DNA of 52,926 nucleotides from Clostridia bacterium. GTDB lineage: Bacteria > Bacillota > Clostridia > Oscillospirales > CAG-272. The notes beneath the pieces were generated by a model, which had not been told where the DNA came from, did no database searches, and saw nothing but the letters and a program-made list of their open reading frames with translations. Below, in pieces: positions 15,904 to 25,356 of this stretch; the first letter of the stretch is position 1, and each line of letters begins with the position of its first letter. The DNA is taken from the NCBI GenBank assembly GCA_017533565.1, contig JAFXHU010000010.1, positions 1-52,926 on the forward strand, read 5' to 3'. Made by a program: the position numbers and the translations under genes.

Positions 15904-16725
15904 TCAGACGTTTTTATCCGTGCTTTTCGGCGGCTTCAAAACCGTCTTAATTGCGAAAAGCTGTACCCTTTTCGGCAAAAGATTAAGCAGCACCAAAAGC
16001 GGGTTGCGGTTTATACCGTATGCAAAGCGAGGGCGGCGCTTTGCGATGATTTTTGCGCATTTTTCGGCAATCCTTTCGGGCGAAACCGAGCGCGCCTCCA
16101 CCCTTTCTACAATGCTTTTAAAGCGGGCGGCGTTGCAGGTGTAAAGGCTCGTCCCCTCGCAAAATTTGTCAAGGGCGGCGGTAGAAGCTCCGAGCATTCC
16201 CGTATTCACCGCACCCGCCCGAAGCACGGACACGCGTATGCCGAGAAGCTGCAGCTCCATTGCGAGCGAGAAGGCGTATTTATCAAGTGCAGCCTTCGTC
16301 ACGGCGTATATTCCCGTAAACGGAAGCGGGTCAAGGATTGCAAGCTCGCTCGTGGTAATGAGGATACGGCTGTCGGGCTTTAAAAGCGGTAAAAACAGCC
16401 TGTTGACAAGGTATGCCGAGCGAAGATTTACGTCAAGGATTTTGCGAAAGGCGGTATCCTCCATTTCAACAAGAGAATCGAGATTGTACATTCCCGCAAA
16501 ATGCAACACCGCAGAAAGCGTATCCGTATGCGAAAGCACCTCGTTGCGTGCGCGAATAACGCTTTCCTCATCGGTAAGGTCGGTCACAACGGGAATAACC
16601 CCCGCTATATCCTCCCCCTTTTTACAAATATCAAGCGCGAAAACGGTATATCCGAGCGAGGCAAAGCGCTTCACCGCACAAAGACCCATTCCGCCGTATG
16701 CGCCCGTTATTAAAATTGATTTCAT
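15904..16725 (-). CDS. Short-chain dehydrogenase/reductase (SDR)
   Basis: 273 aa Rossmann-fold oxidoreductase. The cofactor loop TGAYGGMG is at residues 7-14. D-I-C after the second strand suggests NAD preference. HFAGMYN replaces the usual NNAG strand. The catalytic Ser lies in LITTSELA and the Tyr/Lys in YAVTKAALDK. A basic C-terminal extension (ILLNLLPKRVQLFAIKTVLKPP) may touch the membrane, as in retinol-dehydrogenase-type SDRs. Substrate unknown. The ATG at 16725 is chosen because GGAGGTG lies just upstream; an in-frame GTG two codons earlier is part of that ribosome site. Confidence 0.88.
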   Translation of the reverse strand: MKSILITGAYGGMGLCAVKRFASLGYTVFALDICKKGEDIAGVIPVVTDLTDEESVIRARNEVLSHTDTLSAVLHFAGMYNLDSLVEMEDTAFRKILDVNLRSAYLVNRLFLPLLKPDSRILITTSELAILDPLPFTGIYAVTKAALDKYAFSLAMELQLLGIRVSVLRAGAVNTGMLGASTAALDKFCEGTSLYTCNAARFKSIVERVEARSVSPERIAEKCAKIIAKRRPRFAYGINRNPLLVLLNLLPKRVQLFAIKTVLKPPKSTDKNV

Positions 16726-16982
16726 TTTCACCTCCGCAGTCGGGGTAAAGCCCCATCCTCACAAAGTATTGTAGCATTTTTAATGCAAAATTTCAAGTGG
16801 TGGAGCGGGAGAAATATTTTGTCCGCAAAAACGCCGCAATGCGCCAAAAGCTCCCGAAACGGTAGCACAGCAAATAAAGGCGAAGGCTTCGCAATTTCAA
16901 CCCGCCCGCCCCCGTTTTACGAGGGATTTTTTATTTTGCGACTTTTATTACGGAGGTATCGGCTTTTGTCGTTTCCTTTTGC

Positions 16983-17011
16983 TTGACAAGCGGATATAAA
17001 AATGCTATACT
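16983..17011 (+). promoter_or_regulatory. Sigma-A promoter for the RNase III gene
   Basis: TTGACA (16983-16988) and TATACT (17006-17011) with a 17-base spacer, about 100 bases before the ATG. The 388-base gap 16726-17113 holds this promoter. I see no gene in it. Confidence 0.88.
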
Positions 17012-17113
17012 AACCGTGTCGGGTAATACGCTTTCGGTAGTTGGTTAGTATCGAAATCATATAATCCGACCCGCGCGATGCCGCGTAAATTTTAACAAAG
17101 GACGGATTGAATT

Positions 17114-18541
17114 ATGAAGGAAGAAAAAAAGGACCTTTTTCCGAGCTGCATCCCCGAAATAGAGAGGATAATCGGCTACACGTTTCGGGATAAGTCCCTG
17201 CTTACACAGGCGTTTACACGCACGAGCTTTTGCAACGAGCATGGAAAGGAATACCAGTCAAACGAGGTTTTGGAGTTTATAGGCGACAGCGTGCTTTCGG
17301 TTGCCATAATAACATTCCTTACAGAAATGCACGCACAAAGATACCGTTACGGAATAAAGACGGTTTTCGGCGAGGGCGATTTTTCAAATATAAAGTCAAA
17401 GCTTTCGGACAAGAAAAACCTTTCGGAATGTATTACGGCAATCGGGCTTGAAAAGTATCTGCGCCTCGGAGAGGGTGACAAAAAGCTCGGAATAGAAAAG
17501 GAGCCGTCGGTAAAGGAGGACCTTTTCGAGAGCATAATCGGCGCGACGTATATCGATTGCGAGCGAGATATTTCCACGGTTATGAGGGTCGTATCGAAAA
17601 TGCTTGACGTTTCCGCCTACGCGGCAAAGACACCCCCCGCACAGTCGAGCAAAAACGCGCTTCAGGAGTATTGCGCGGATAAAAAAAGAAAGCTTCCGCA
17701 GCCGATATACAAGACCCTCGGCGAGAAGGGACCCGACCACAAGAAAACCTACGAGCGCGGCGTTTATATAGGCGAGCGCCTTGTCGCAAGCGCGAAGGGT
17801 AAGAATCTTAAAATTGCGGATGCGGGAGCGGCGGAGGCGGCGCTCAAAATCCTTCTTTCGGAGGACGCGGCAAGCGAAGGGAGCGCAGCCAACCAAAGCC
17901 AAGAGCCAAAGGCAAATGCAAAAAGCACTCCCGCAGAGCCACGGGTAAATACGGGCAAAGCCGCTTCAACGCCAAGGGCGAGTGTAAAAAAGGCAAGCAC
18001 CGAGCCAAAGGCAGCAAATACAAATAAAGCAAGCACAGAAAAGCCGACCCCGAAAAAAGATGAAGGCAAGGCTTCAAAAAAGCAACCGCAAAAGCAACGT
18101 GCAGATAAAAAGCAAACAATCGTTGACAATTCCGCACCGCAAAAAACCGAGTGCAAGGCAACGCAAGCCGCACCCTCTACCGCGGAAAAGGTGACACGGG
18201 GTGGCACATCGGCGGCGGCAACGCTTAAAAAGCACGCCACGGGGGCAAAGGTTGCAACTCCGACCTTCAAGGACCTTGGCGAAGCTCGGGAGGGTGGAAA
18301 ATCCGTCTATCGCGTCGAATGCATCTTTATGGGCAAGAGCGTTATCGGTGTCGGTGATTCCCGCCCGAGCGCGAAGGAGAATGCCGCGGCAAAAATGTTA
18401 AGCACGCTAAAGCCCACGCCAAGCAAGAGCAAGAGAAATAAGAGCCTCCCGAAAGCCAAGACGGTAGCAGACGGTCAACCGAAAAGCAAAAAAAGCACAA
18501 AGGGCGGCTCGTCAAGAGTCGCACGAAGGGGCAAAAAATAA
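17114..18541 (+). CDS. RNase III with two dsRNA-binding domains joined by a long Lys/Ala/Pro-rich linker
   Basis: 475 aa; ordinary bacterial RNase III is about 225-235 aa. The catalytic domain (about 14-165) is intact: E51, E54 and D58 in NEVLEFIGDSVL, E87 in GEGDFSNIKSKL, and D136 and E139 in EDLFESIIGATYID. These are the positions equivalent to the metal ligands of E. coli RNase III. A first double-stranded-RNA-binding domain covers about 178-246. Then comes a low-complexity linker of about 130 residues (SAANQSQEPKANAKS...). A second dsRBD-like segment lies at about 382-437 (FKDLGEAREGGKSVYRVEC), followed by a strongly basic tail. It has its own promoter and is not next to smc or ftsY, the usual rnc neighbours. 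Whether a second, standard rnc exists elsewhere is unknown. Confidence 0.88.
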   Translation: MKEEKKDLFPSCIPEIERIIGYTFRDKSLLTQAFTRTSFCNEHGKEYQSNEVLEFIGDSVLSVAIITFLTEMHAQRYRYGIKTVFGEGDFSNIKSKLSDKKNLSECITAIGLEKYLRLGEGDKKLGIEKEPSVKEDLFESIIGATYIDCERDISTVMRVVSKMLDVSAYAAKTPPAQSSKNALQEYCADKKRKLPQPIYKTLGEKGPDHKKTYERGVYIGERLVASAKGKNLKIADAGAAEAALKILLSEDAASEGSAANQSQEPKANAKSTPAEPRVNTGKAASTPRASVKKASTEPKAANTNKASTEKPTPKKDEGKASKKQPQKQRADKKQTIVDNSAPQKTECKATQAAPSTAEKVTRGGTSAAATLKKHATGAKVATPTFKDLGEAREGGKSVYRVECIFMGKSVIGVGDSRPSAKENAAAKMLSTLKPTPSKSKRNKSLPKAKTVADGQPKSKKSTKGGSSRVARRGKK

Positions 18542-18648
18542 CCAAACGCTCTCCCCGTGGCGTGTAGCCCGGACAAGTCCATAATTTGATGTAAAAACCT
18601 ATTATAATCCGAATCTTTAAACACAACCAAATAGCGAGAGGACAGGGT

Positions 18649-21006
18649 ATGAAAAAAGAAACGAGTATTAACGGCTGGCAGCTTTCCTACGTTGAAAATT
18701 CAAGAGTAAGGAGGGAGGGTATAAGCATTTCGCGTGCCTCCGACCTTGCGGCATACGGGCTTACGAGCATTACCGCTACCGTCCCCGGTGCGTTTGAGCT
18801 TGATTTTATGCGCGAGGGACTTTTGCCCGACATTTATTTCGGCACGGGTAGCATTGAAACGCAAAAATACGAAAACCTGCACCTCTATTATCACACCCGC
18901 TTCGAGCTTAATAAAGCCGTCGGCTTTAACGCCTTTCTCCGTTTTGACGGCATAGATACGGTGGCGGAAATCTTCCTTGACGGCGAGAAAATCGGCTTTA
19001 CCGAGAATATGTTTCACGCGCACCGCTTCCCTCTCGACGGCATAGAGGACGGCACTCACGAGCTTGTCGTCCATATTCTTCCCGCCGCTATTTATTCAAG
19101 ACAGTTTGAAATCCCCGCTATGTCATTCGGGCTTCCTTTCAATCACGATGCACTTATGTTAAGAAAAGCGCCCTCTATGTTTGGCTGGGATATTATGCCG
19201 CGAATCGTTTCGGGCGGACTTTGGAGAGGCGTATTCGTAGAGCAGCTTCCCGCCGCGAGAATCACAAATCAGTACACCTACACGAAGGCGTTAAGCAAGG
19301 ACGAAAAGCGCGCCACCCTCGTTACCTGTCTTAAAATAGTGAGCGAGGAGGACTTTATCACCGATTACAGAATAGTAATAGACGGCGTGTGCGGCGAGCA
19401 TTCCTTCCATCGGGAGTATAAGCCGTATTGCGCGGCGGTACAGCTTACCTACGACGTTACCGACCCCGTGCTTTGGTGGCCGAAAAATTACGGAGAGCCA
19501 AGCCTTTACGACGTGAAAATCACCCTTCTTTACAAGGGTACACCCTGCGACGAAATGAGCTTCAGGCTCGGTATCAGGACGCTTTGGCTAAAGCGTACCT
19601 CGCTTTCGGGGGAGGACGGAGATTTCTGCTTTATTGTAAACGGAAGGCGCATTTTCGTTATGGGAACGAACTGGGTCCCCTGCGACGCGCTTCCCGCCCG
19701 TCACGACGATTATACGTTGAGAAATCTCGAGCTTACAAGGGAGCTTGGATGTAATATGATACGCTGCTGGGGCGGCAACGTATATCCGTCCGAGCTTTTC
19801 TACGATTACTGCGACGAAAACGGCATTATGGTGTGGCAGGATTTTGCCCTTGCCTGCGGTCATTATCCCGACGACGACAGACTAAATTCGCTCGTAAGAC
19901 GGGAGGTCGGGGAGATAGTAAAGGAGAAGCGTCAGCACGCCTCGCTTGCTCTTTGGGCCGGAGATAACGAATGCGACGGCTTTGTCGTGCCCTACGCCGA
20001 CGACGGTCTTAAGGAAGGGGAGCAGCCCTCCTTTATCAATCCCAACCTCAACCGCCTCACCCGCGACGTGATTTTGCGAGAGGTCAGAGAGCATGACGCA
20101 ATCCGTCCCTACCTTCCAAGCTCGCCCTACATCGACCAGCTTGCATACGAAAAGGGACACCCCGCCGAGCAGCACCTTTGGGGTCCGAGAGATTATTTCA
20201 AGGGCGAGTATTACGGCACTGCCCCCTGTCACTTCGCATCCGAAATCGGATACCACGGCTGTCCATCTCCTGACGCAATCAAAAAATTCATTCCAAAGGA
20301 AAGCCTTCCCAAAAATTCAATAAAGGAAATTTACGAAAATCCCGACTGGCTTGTCCACGCGGCGGGAATGATGACCACTACGGTTGACAACCCCTACGCC
20401 TACCGCCTTCCGCTTATGGTAACGCAGGTGGAGCGCATTTTCACCGAGGCAAAGGGCGACCTTAACGACTTTGCAAGGCAGAGCCAAATCTCGCAAGCCG
20501 AGGCAAAGAAATTCTTTATCGAGAGATTCCGTATTAACAAATGGCGTACGACGGGGCTTCTTTGGTGGAATATTGCCGACGGCTGGCCGCAGGTTTCGGA
20601 CGCGGTGGTGGATTATTACGGAATAAGAAAAATCGCATACCATTACATAAAGCGCTCGCAGGCGCAGTTTGCATTGATGTGCGACGAGCCGAGAAACGGC
20701 AAAATCACGCTTTATGCCGCTAACGATTTCGGAAAGGAAATTAGCTGCGAATACGAGGTGACCGACCTTTCAAGCGGAAGGACGGTTGCCGTTGGCAAAG
20801 TCACAGCTCCCGCACGCAGCACCGCGGCTGCATTAGAGCTTAGCTATGACCCGAGCGCATTCCTTCTCATAAGCTGGCACGGAGATGCGGAGGGCAAAAA
20901 CCACTTCGTCACGAATATCGGCGAGGGCTGGAGCTACGAGCGTTATGCCGAATGTATGAAAAAGGCGGGCTTCTACGACGAGTTTGAGGGCTTTTCGGAG
21001 GATTAA
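18649..21006 (+). CDS. Glycoside hydrolase family 2 beta-mannosidase-like enzyme
   Basis: 785 aa. It has a jelly-roll sugar-binding domain, an Ig-like domain and a TIM barrel in the usual GH2 order. The acid/base E441 is in LWAGDNECDG and the nucleophile E532 in HFASEIGYHG. GTNWVPCDALPAR, MIRCWGGNVYP and MVWQDFALACG are typical of the beta-mannosidase branch. The enzyme would release mannose from the non-reducing end of beta-mannosides such as N-glycan core or mannan fragments. A related exo-glycosidase activity is not excluded. No signal peptide is present, so it is intracellular. It follows the RNase III gene by 107 bases with GAGAGG before the ATG and a TATAAT at 18603, but no convincing -35. 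Confidence 0.9.
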   Translation: MKKETSINGWQLSYVENSRVRREGISISRASDLAAYGLTSITATVPGAFELDFMREGLLPDIYFGTGSIETQKYENLHLYYHTRFELNKAVGFNAFLRFDGIDTVAEIFLDGEKIGFTENMFHAHRFPLDGIEDGTHELVVHILPAAIYSRQFEIPAMSFGLPFNHDALMLRKAPSMFGWDIMPRIVSGGLWRGVFVEQLPAARITNQYTYTKALSKDEKRATLVTCLKIVSEEDFITDYRIVIDGVCGEHSFHREYKPYCAAVQLTYDVTDPVLWWPKNYGEPSLYDVKITLLYKGTPCDEMSFRLGIRTLWLKRTSLSGEDGDFCFIVNGRRIFVMGTNWVPCDALPARHDDYTLRNLELTRELGCNMIRCWGGNVYPSELFYDYCDENGIMVWQDFALACGHYPDDDRLNSLVRREVGEIVKEKRQHASLALWAGDNECDGFVVPYADDGLKEGEQPSFINPNLNRLTRDVILREVREHDAIRPYLPSSPYIDQLAYEKGHPAEQHLWGPRDYFKGEYYGTAPCHFASEIGYHGCPSPDAIKKFIPKESLPKNSIKEIYENPDWLVHAAGMMTTTVDNPYAYRLPLMVTQVERIFTEAKGDLNDFARQSQISQAEAKKFFIERFRINKWRTTGLLWWNIADGWPQVSDAVVDYYGIRKIAYHYIKRSQAQFALMCDEPRNGKITLYAANDFGKEISCEYEVTDLSSGRTVAVGKVTAPARSTAAALELSYDPSAFLLISWHGDAEGKNHFVTNIGEGWSYERYAECMKKAGFYDEFEGFSED

Positions 21007-21125
21007 GCCCACCCCGTGTATTCCTTTTAACAAAATCAAAGACAACGCACGCCCTTTTTGCGGCGCTCCCGAAGGCGGCAAAAAAGGACAATTTAAATTT
21101 ACGTTTTCAGCTTTACGTAATTTAA

Positions 21126-21160
21126 AGGACACCCGATTTTTTAAGTCGGGTGTCCTGTTT
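21126..21160. terminator. Intrinsic terminator between the GH2 gene and pheT (convergent)
   Basis: AGGACACCCGA pairs with TCGGGTGTCCT, with GTTTTG on the plus side and TTTAAATT on the minus side. Confidence 0.85.
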
Positions 21161-21222
21161 TGTGTTTCTATTATGCCGCGGCATTAAGTCGGCTATTGCC
21201 GTGCTTTCCGCCGTGCTTTCGC

Positions 21223-23595
21223 TTACGCCTTCATTACCATTCCGAGAGGAAGGAGTGCGTCGATAATCGCATTCGTAAGAGGCTCCAACTCCTGCTTGGA
21301 AAGGGTGCGCTCTCTCGATACGAAGGAGAAGCGGAGGGTGAGGGCGGTAACTCCCGCCTCGTCGGTATAAACGTACTTCATCTTCACGTCGGAGAGAATA
21401 TCTCCCGCAGCCTCGCTTGCGGCGTTAACCACCGCGCCAAAGGAAACCGCGGAAACGTCACAGGTGAAGGTAAGGTCGATATCGATTGCGGGGAATTTCG
21501 ACGGCTCGGCGTACTTATTTGCTCCGAGCTTCGTTGCGGCAAACAGCTCCGTGTTGATTTCAAAGAAGGCAACCGCGCACTTTTTGTCGATATTTCCAAG
21601 CACAACGGGGTGCGGCACGGAAAGGTATCCGAGCTTTACGCCGTCGATAACAATGTCAAAGGTGTTTACGGGATGCTCAAAGTCATAGTCGCGCTCCGCA
21701 GACACAAACTCGGGATTTCTGTGAAGAATATCCGAGCAAAGCTCAAGCACTACGTCGCGCATACGGAGGAAAAGCTCCTCCTCGGTTGCACTCTTTGAGT
21801 AGATAACCGCGCCAAGCTTATGCTGCTCGTTGCAGTAGCCGTTTTCCTTCAGCCCGTCAACCGTGTGACCGATTTCAAAGATTGCGTACTCGTCGCGATA
21901 GCCCTTGTTTTCCTTCGCAAATGCAAGGAGGGTGGGTATCATTGTGGTACGGATATATTGGTGGTCGGGGGTCTGTGCGTTGATAATTTTCACGCCCTCT
22001 ACGGTCTTGATGCCAAGCTCCGCGTTCTTTGCACTGTCACTCCAGATATAGGAATGAACCTCGTGCATACGGTAGGTCTTTACAAGAATATCCTTCATTC
22101 TGTCCTCGTCGGAGGCGGTAACCTCCGCTCTGATGGGCTTGAGCGCGGAAACAGAGGTGCAAATATCAAAGTTATCATAGCCGTAGATACGGGTGATTTC
22201 CTCGATAATATCCGCCTTTATGGTAACGTCCTTCGTCGCACGCCAGGAGGGGACGGTTACGGTGAATTCGTCACCGCTTTGTACAACCTTAAAGCCAAGA
22301 CCCGTAAGCGTAGTGACAATTCTATCGTTGGGAATGAATATACCCGTGTATCTGTCAACGTATCTTCTGTCAAAGGTAAGAGTTATCGTGGGATATTTCC
22401 TTACGTAAGCGTCGGTAAAGCGGGAAACAACGCGCACGCCGCCGTCAAGCTCCACAAGAAGCGAAAGAAGTCTTTCGGTTGCGGTACGGCAAAGCTCGGG
22501 GTCGAGCATCTTTTCGTATCTCATCGAAGCATCGGTACGAAGTCCGAGACGGGTGGAGGTCTTTCTTACCGAAACGCCGTCAAAGGTCGCGCTTTCAAGA
22601 AGGAGAGAGTCGGTGTCGTCCTCGATTTTCGATGCGTCGCCGCCCATAATACCCGCAACCGCAACGGGGAGGTCGTGCGAGGTAATCATAAGCATATTCT
22701 CGTCCATCTTGCGGGTAACACCGTCAAGGGTGGTGAACTCGTAATTATTCGGGAATGTTTGAACCTCTATTGCATCAACCTTGCGAAGGTCAAAGGCGTG
22801 CATAGGCTGTCCAAGCTCCATCATTACGTAGTTGGTAAGGTCGGCAAGGAAGTTAATTGCGCGAGAGCCGCAGTAATAGAGGCGGATACGCATATTCACG
22901 GGAGATACCTTTCTCGTGATATTTTCAACCTTGATAGCCGAATAACGCCATACGAGGTCGGTTGCCCTTACGTCAACGTCAACCGCGGGGAGGGCGTCAT
23001 ACTGCACGAGAGAATGAAGCACGGGTGCCTTTAACTTTCTGCCCGTAATGGTTGCAAACTCGCGCGCGATGCCGTAATGGCTCCAAAGGTCGGGACGGTT
23101 GGTAAGCGATTTGTTATCAACCTCGAAGATAATATCGTCAATGTCGTAAACCGTCTTTATGTCCGTCCCGAGGGGGATATCGTCGAAAATCTCCATAATT
23201 CCGGAGTTGTCGTCCGAAATTCCAAGCTCCGCCTCCGAGCAGCACATACCGTAGGAGGTAAAGCCCGCAACGGTAGCCACGGAAATCTTGTGTCCCTGTA
23301 CAGCACCGCCCTCGGTAGCAAGGGCAACCCTCATTCCCTCTCTTACGTTGGGAGCGCCGCAAACGATATCAAGCACCTTTTCGCCCGCGTCAACCTTGAG
23401 AAGGTGAAGCTTTTTGGAGTTGGGGTGGTTTTCAACCGAAAGGATTTTTGCAACAACTACACCGTAGGTGTCCTCGCCCTTTACGATTATATCCTCTACC
23501 TCCGCGGTAGAGAGGGTAAAGTTGTGAATAAGCGACCTTTTGTCAAGACCGGAAAGGTCAACGAAATCGCCAATCCAATTCATAGATAAAAACAT
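21223..23595 (-). CDS. pheT: Phenylalanyl-tRNA synthetase beta subunit
   Basis: 790 aa, the usual length. It forms the alpha2-beta2 enzyme with PheS that charges tRNA-Phe. Domains in order are the tRNA-binding OB fold (VGKI-like VVVAKILSVENHPN..., about 40-150), B3/B4 editing region, B5 domain (about 400-470), a catalytically inactive synthetase-like core, and the C-terminal anticodon-binding ferredoxin-like domain (KFPAIDIDLTF..., RFSFVSRERTLS). It starts 21 bases after pheS, in a coaD-pheS-pheT transcript. Confidence 0.97.
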   Translation of the reverse strand: MFLSMNWIGDFVDLSGLDKRSLIHNFTLSTAEVEDIIVKGEDTYGVVVAKILSVENHPNSKKLHLLKVDAGEKVLDIVCGAPNVREGMRVALATEGGAVQGHKISVATVAGFTSYGMCCSEAELGISDDNSGIMEIFDDIPLGTDIKTVYDIDDIIFEVDNKSLTNRPDLWSHYGIAREFATITGRKLKAPVLHSLVQYDALPAVDVDVRATDLVWRYSAIKVENITRKVSPVNMRIRLYYCGSRAINFLADLTNYVMMELGQPMHAFDLRKVDAIEVQTFPNNYEFTTLDGVTRKMDENMLMITSHDLPVAVAGIMGGDASKIEDDTDSLLLESATFDGVSVRKTSTRLGLRTDASMRYEKMLDPELCRTATERLLSLLVELDGGVRVVSRFTDAYVRKYPTITLTFDRRYVDRYTGIFIPNDRIVTTLTGLGFKVVQSGDEFTVTVPSWRATKDVTIKADIIEEITRIYGYDNFDICTSVSALKPIRAEVTASDEDRMKDILVKTYRMHEVHSYIWSDSAKNAELGIKTVEGVKIINAQTPDHQYIRTTMIPTLLAFAKENKGYRDEYAIFEIGHTVDGLKENGYCNEQHKLGAVIYSKSATEEELFLRMRDVVLELCSDILHRNPEFVSAERDYDFEHPVNTFDIVIDGVKLGYLSVPHPVVLGNIDKKCAVAFFEINTELFAATKLGANKYAEPSKFPAIDIDLTFTCDVSAVSFGAVVNAASEAAGDILSDVKMKYVYTDEAGVTALTLRFSFVSRERTLSKQELEPLTNAIIDALLPLGMVMKA

Positions 23596-23616
23596 ATTTT
23601 CGTCCTCCCTTCCCTT

Positions 23617-24645
23617 TTATATAGATTTGAATTGCGAAAGAGATTTAAGGCTTCCGCTGTTGAAATCACGAATATCCTTTACACCGTATTTCATCATTGC
23701 AAGACGGGTAAGTCCAAGACCGAATGCAAAGCCGGTGTATTTTTCGGTGTCGATACCGCCCTCCTCAAGCACGCGGGGATGTATCATACCGCAGGGGCAA
23801 AGCTCAAGCCAGCCCGAGTTTTTGCAGGAGGGGCAGCCCTCTCCGCCGCAAATTGCACAGTTGATGTCAAGCTCAAAGCCCGGCTCGACAAACGGGAAAA
23901 ATCCGGGGCGAAGGCGTACCTTTACGTCACGCTGAAAAACCTCGGAGAGCATTGTCTTCATAAAGTAGATAAGGTTTGAGATAGAGATATTTTCGTCTAT
24001 CATCATTCCCTCCATCTGGAAGAAGGTGTTCTCGTGGCAGGCGTCGGTTGACTCGTTTCTGAAGCATCTTCCGGGGAAGATAGCGCGAAGGGGCGCGCCG
24101 TACTTTTTCATAATTGAGTTTTGCGCCGCGGAGGTATGCGTTTTAAGAAGCTGTCCATTATCGAGATAGTAGGTATCCTGCATATCTCTTGCAGGGTGAT
24201 GCTTTGGAATATTAAGCGCCTCAAAGCACTGGTAATCGTCAACGATTTCGTCGAAATTCTCAACGGTAAAGCCCATTCCGAGGAATACGTCGCAAACCTC
24301 ACGGGTTGCGAGGGTAATCGGGTGATAGGAGCCAAGCTCCCTTTCGGTAACCAGGGTGGGGTTGTACTTTTTCGCGCTCCTTACCTGTGCCTCGATAGCT
24401 GCGCGCTTAAACTGCTCGTCCGCCTCTGCGATTGCCGCCTCTATCTCGGTTTTAAGTCCGTTGATAAGCTGTCCCGCCTCCTTTTTGTCGGCAACATCGC
24501 GCAGACCCTTCATAAGCTCTGCGATATGTCCCTTCTTTCCGAGGTAGGCTATTCTTATCTCCTCAAGCTCCGCACCACTCTTGCACTCAGCGAGTGCCGC
24601 CTTGAAGCTCAAGCGAAGCTCTTCAATTCTTGCCTTCATATTCAT
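23617..24645 (-). CDS. pheS: Phenylalanyl-tRNA synthetase alpha subunit
   Basis: 342 aa catalytic subunit of the class II synthetase. An N-terminal coiled-coil (about 1-90) precedes the catalytic core. Motif 2 is FRNESTDACHENTFFQMEG and motif 3 is GFAFGLGLTRLAMMKYG. A cysteine-rich loop (CAICGGEGCPSC...CPCG) may bind zinc, as in other Firmicutes PheS. Two ATGs (24645 and 24639) are both possible, and spacing from AAAGG favours the second slightly. No T-box leader lies upstream: the gene follows coaD by 44 bases. Confidence 0.97.
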   Translation of the reverse strand: MNMKARIEELRLSFKAALAECKSGAELEEIRIAYLGKKGHIAELMKGLRDVADKKEAGQLINGLKTEIEAAIAEADEQFKRAAIEAQVRSAKKYNPTLVTERELGSYHPITLATREVCDVFLGMGFTVENFDEIVDDYQCFEALNIPKHHPARDMQDTYYLDNGQLLKTHTSAAQNSIMKKYGAPLRAIFPGRCFRNESTDACHENTFFQMEGMMIDENISISNLIYFMKTMLSEVFQRDVKVRLRPGFFPFVEPGFELDINCAICGGEGCPSCKNSGWLELCPCGMIHPRVLEEGGIDTEKYTGFAFGLGLTRLAMMKYGVKDIRDFNSGSLKSLSQFKSI

Positions 24646-24689
24646 ATCCTTTCGGTAAATTAATTACAATGCCTGTGCCGTTTGGAAAT

Positions 24690-25169
24690 TCAATCCTTGC
24701 GGTCGGTTAAATCCCGTATATAATTTAACACGGGTGGGGGGAGAAGGTGGCTTACGTCCTCCCCGTTTTTAAGTCCCTCGCGCACGGCGGTGGAGCTTAC
24801 TCCCTCGAGCGCCGCGTCGCATTTTATAAGCTCGGTATCAAAGCCTCCGTGCTTTTTGTTATATTCCGCCTGCTCTTTTTCCCACGGAAGGTCGGCGTCG
24901 GTGCGGTATCCCTTCACGATTTTGTCGATATTATGCTCCCGCATATAGTCAACCACACGTCCGAGAGAAAAGGAAACCAAAACGTTGTCAAGCTCCTCGC
25001 AGGCAAGCTGGAGCATACAAACCCTGTCCTCAAGAGAGAAGGTATATTCCTTTGCCTCGTTAACGAATATCACGACGTAAACCCCGTCGTATGCCTTACT
25101 CGCTCTTTTGATTATTTCAAGATGTCCGACGGTTACGGGGTCGTAGCTGCCGGGAAGGATAACGGTCAT
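24690..25169 (-). CDS. coaD: Phosphopantetheine adenylyltransferase
   Basis: 159 aa nucleotidyltransferase for the fourth step of coenzyme A synthesis (phosphopantetheine + ATP to dephospho-CoA). The GSYDPVTVGHLEII nucleotide-binding motif at the N-terminus and the GVSSTAVREG motif near residue 127 are intact, and length is standard. It is transcribed with pheS and pheT from a consensus promoter 29 bases upstream of its ATG. This is an uncommon partner for pheST; in many bacteria coaD sits next to rsmD, which is in fact the next gene upstream here but has its own 187-base gap. Confidence 0.96.
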   Translation of the reverse strand: MTVILPGSYDPVTVGHLEIIKRASKAYDGVYVVIFVNEAKEYTFSLEDRVCMLQLACEELDNVLVSFSLGRVVDYMREHNIDKIVKGYRTDADLPWEKEQAEYNKKHGGFDTELIKCDAALEGVSSTAVREGLKNGEDVSHLLPPPVLNYIRDLTDRKD

Positions 25170-25197
25170 ACCTCGCTCCTTTCTTTAACAAATAAAA

Positions 25198-25226
25198 ATT
25201 ATACACCACGCGCGCGGATTTGTCAA
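25198..25226 (-). promoter_or_regulatory. Perfect-consensus sigma-A promoter for coaD-pheS-pheT
   Basis: On the minus strand TTGACA (25221-25226) and TATAAT (25198-25203) are 17 bases apart. AAAGGAG precedes the coaD start. Confidence 0.92.
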
Positions 25227-25356
25227 TAAAATGCGCATAAATATTAAAAATATAACGCATAAACCGTCAAGCAACGCAAAAAAAGCCGATGTAAACGAAG
25301 CCGCACGGTGGCAAATTACAGACGGTTATAAGGGATTTTGCCCTCGCTTTTAATAA

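Noticed and set aside
21820-23034. 404-codon plus-strand frame
   Set aside because: Antisense to pheT.
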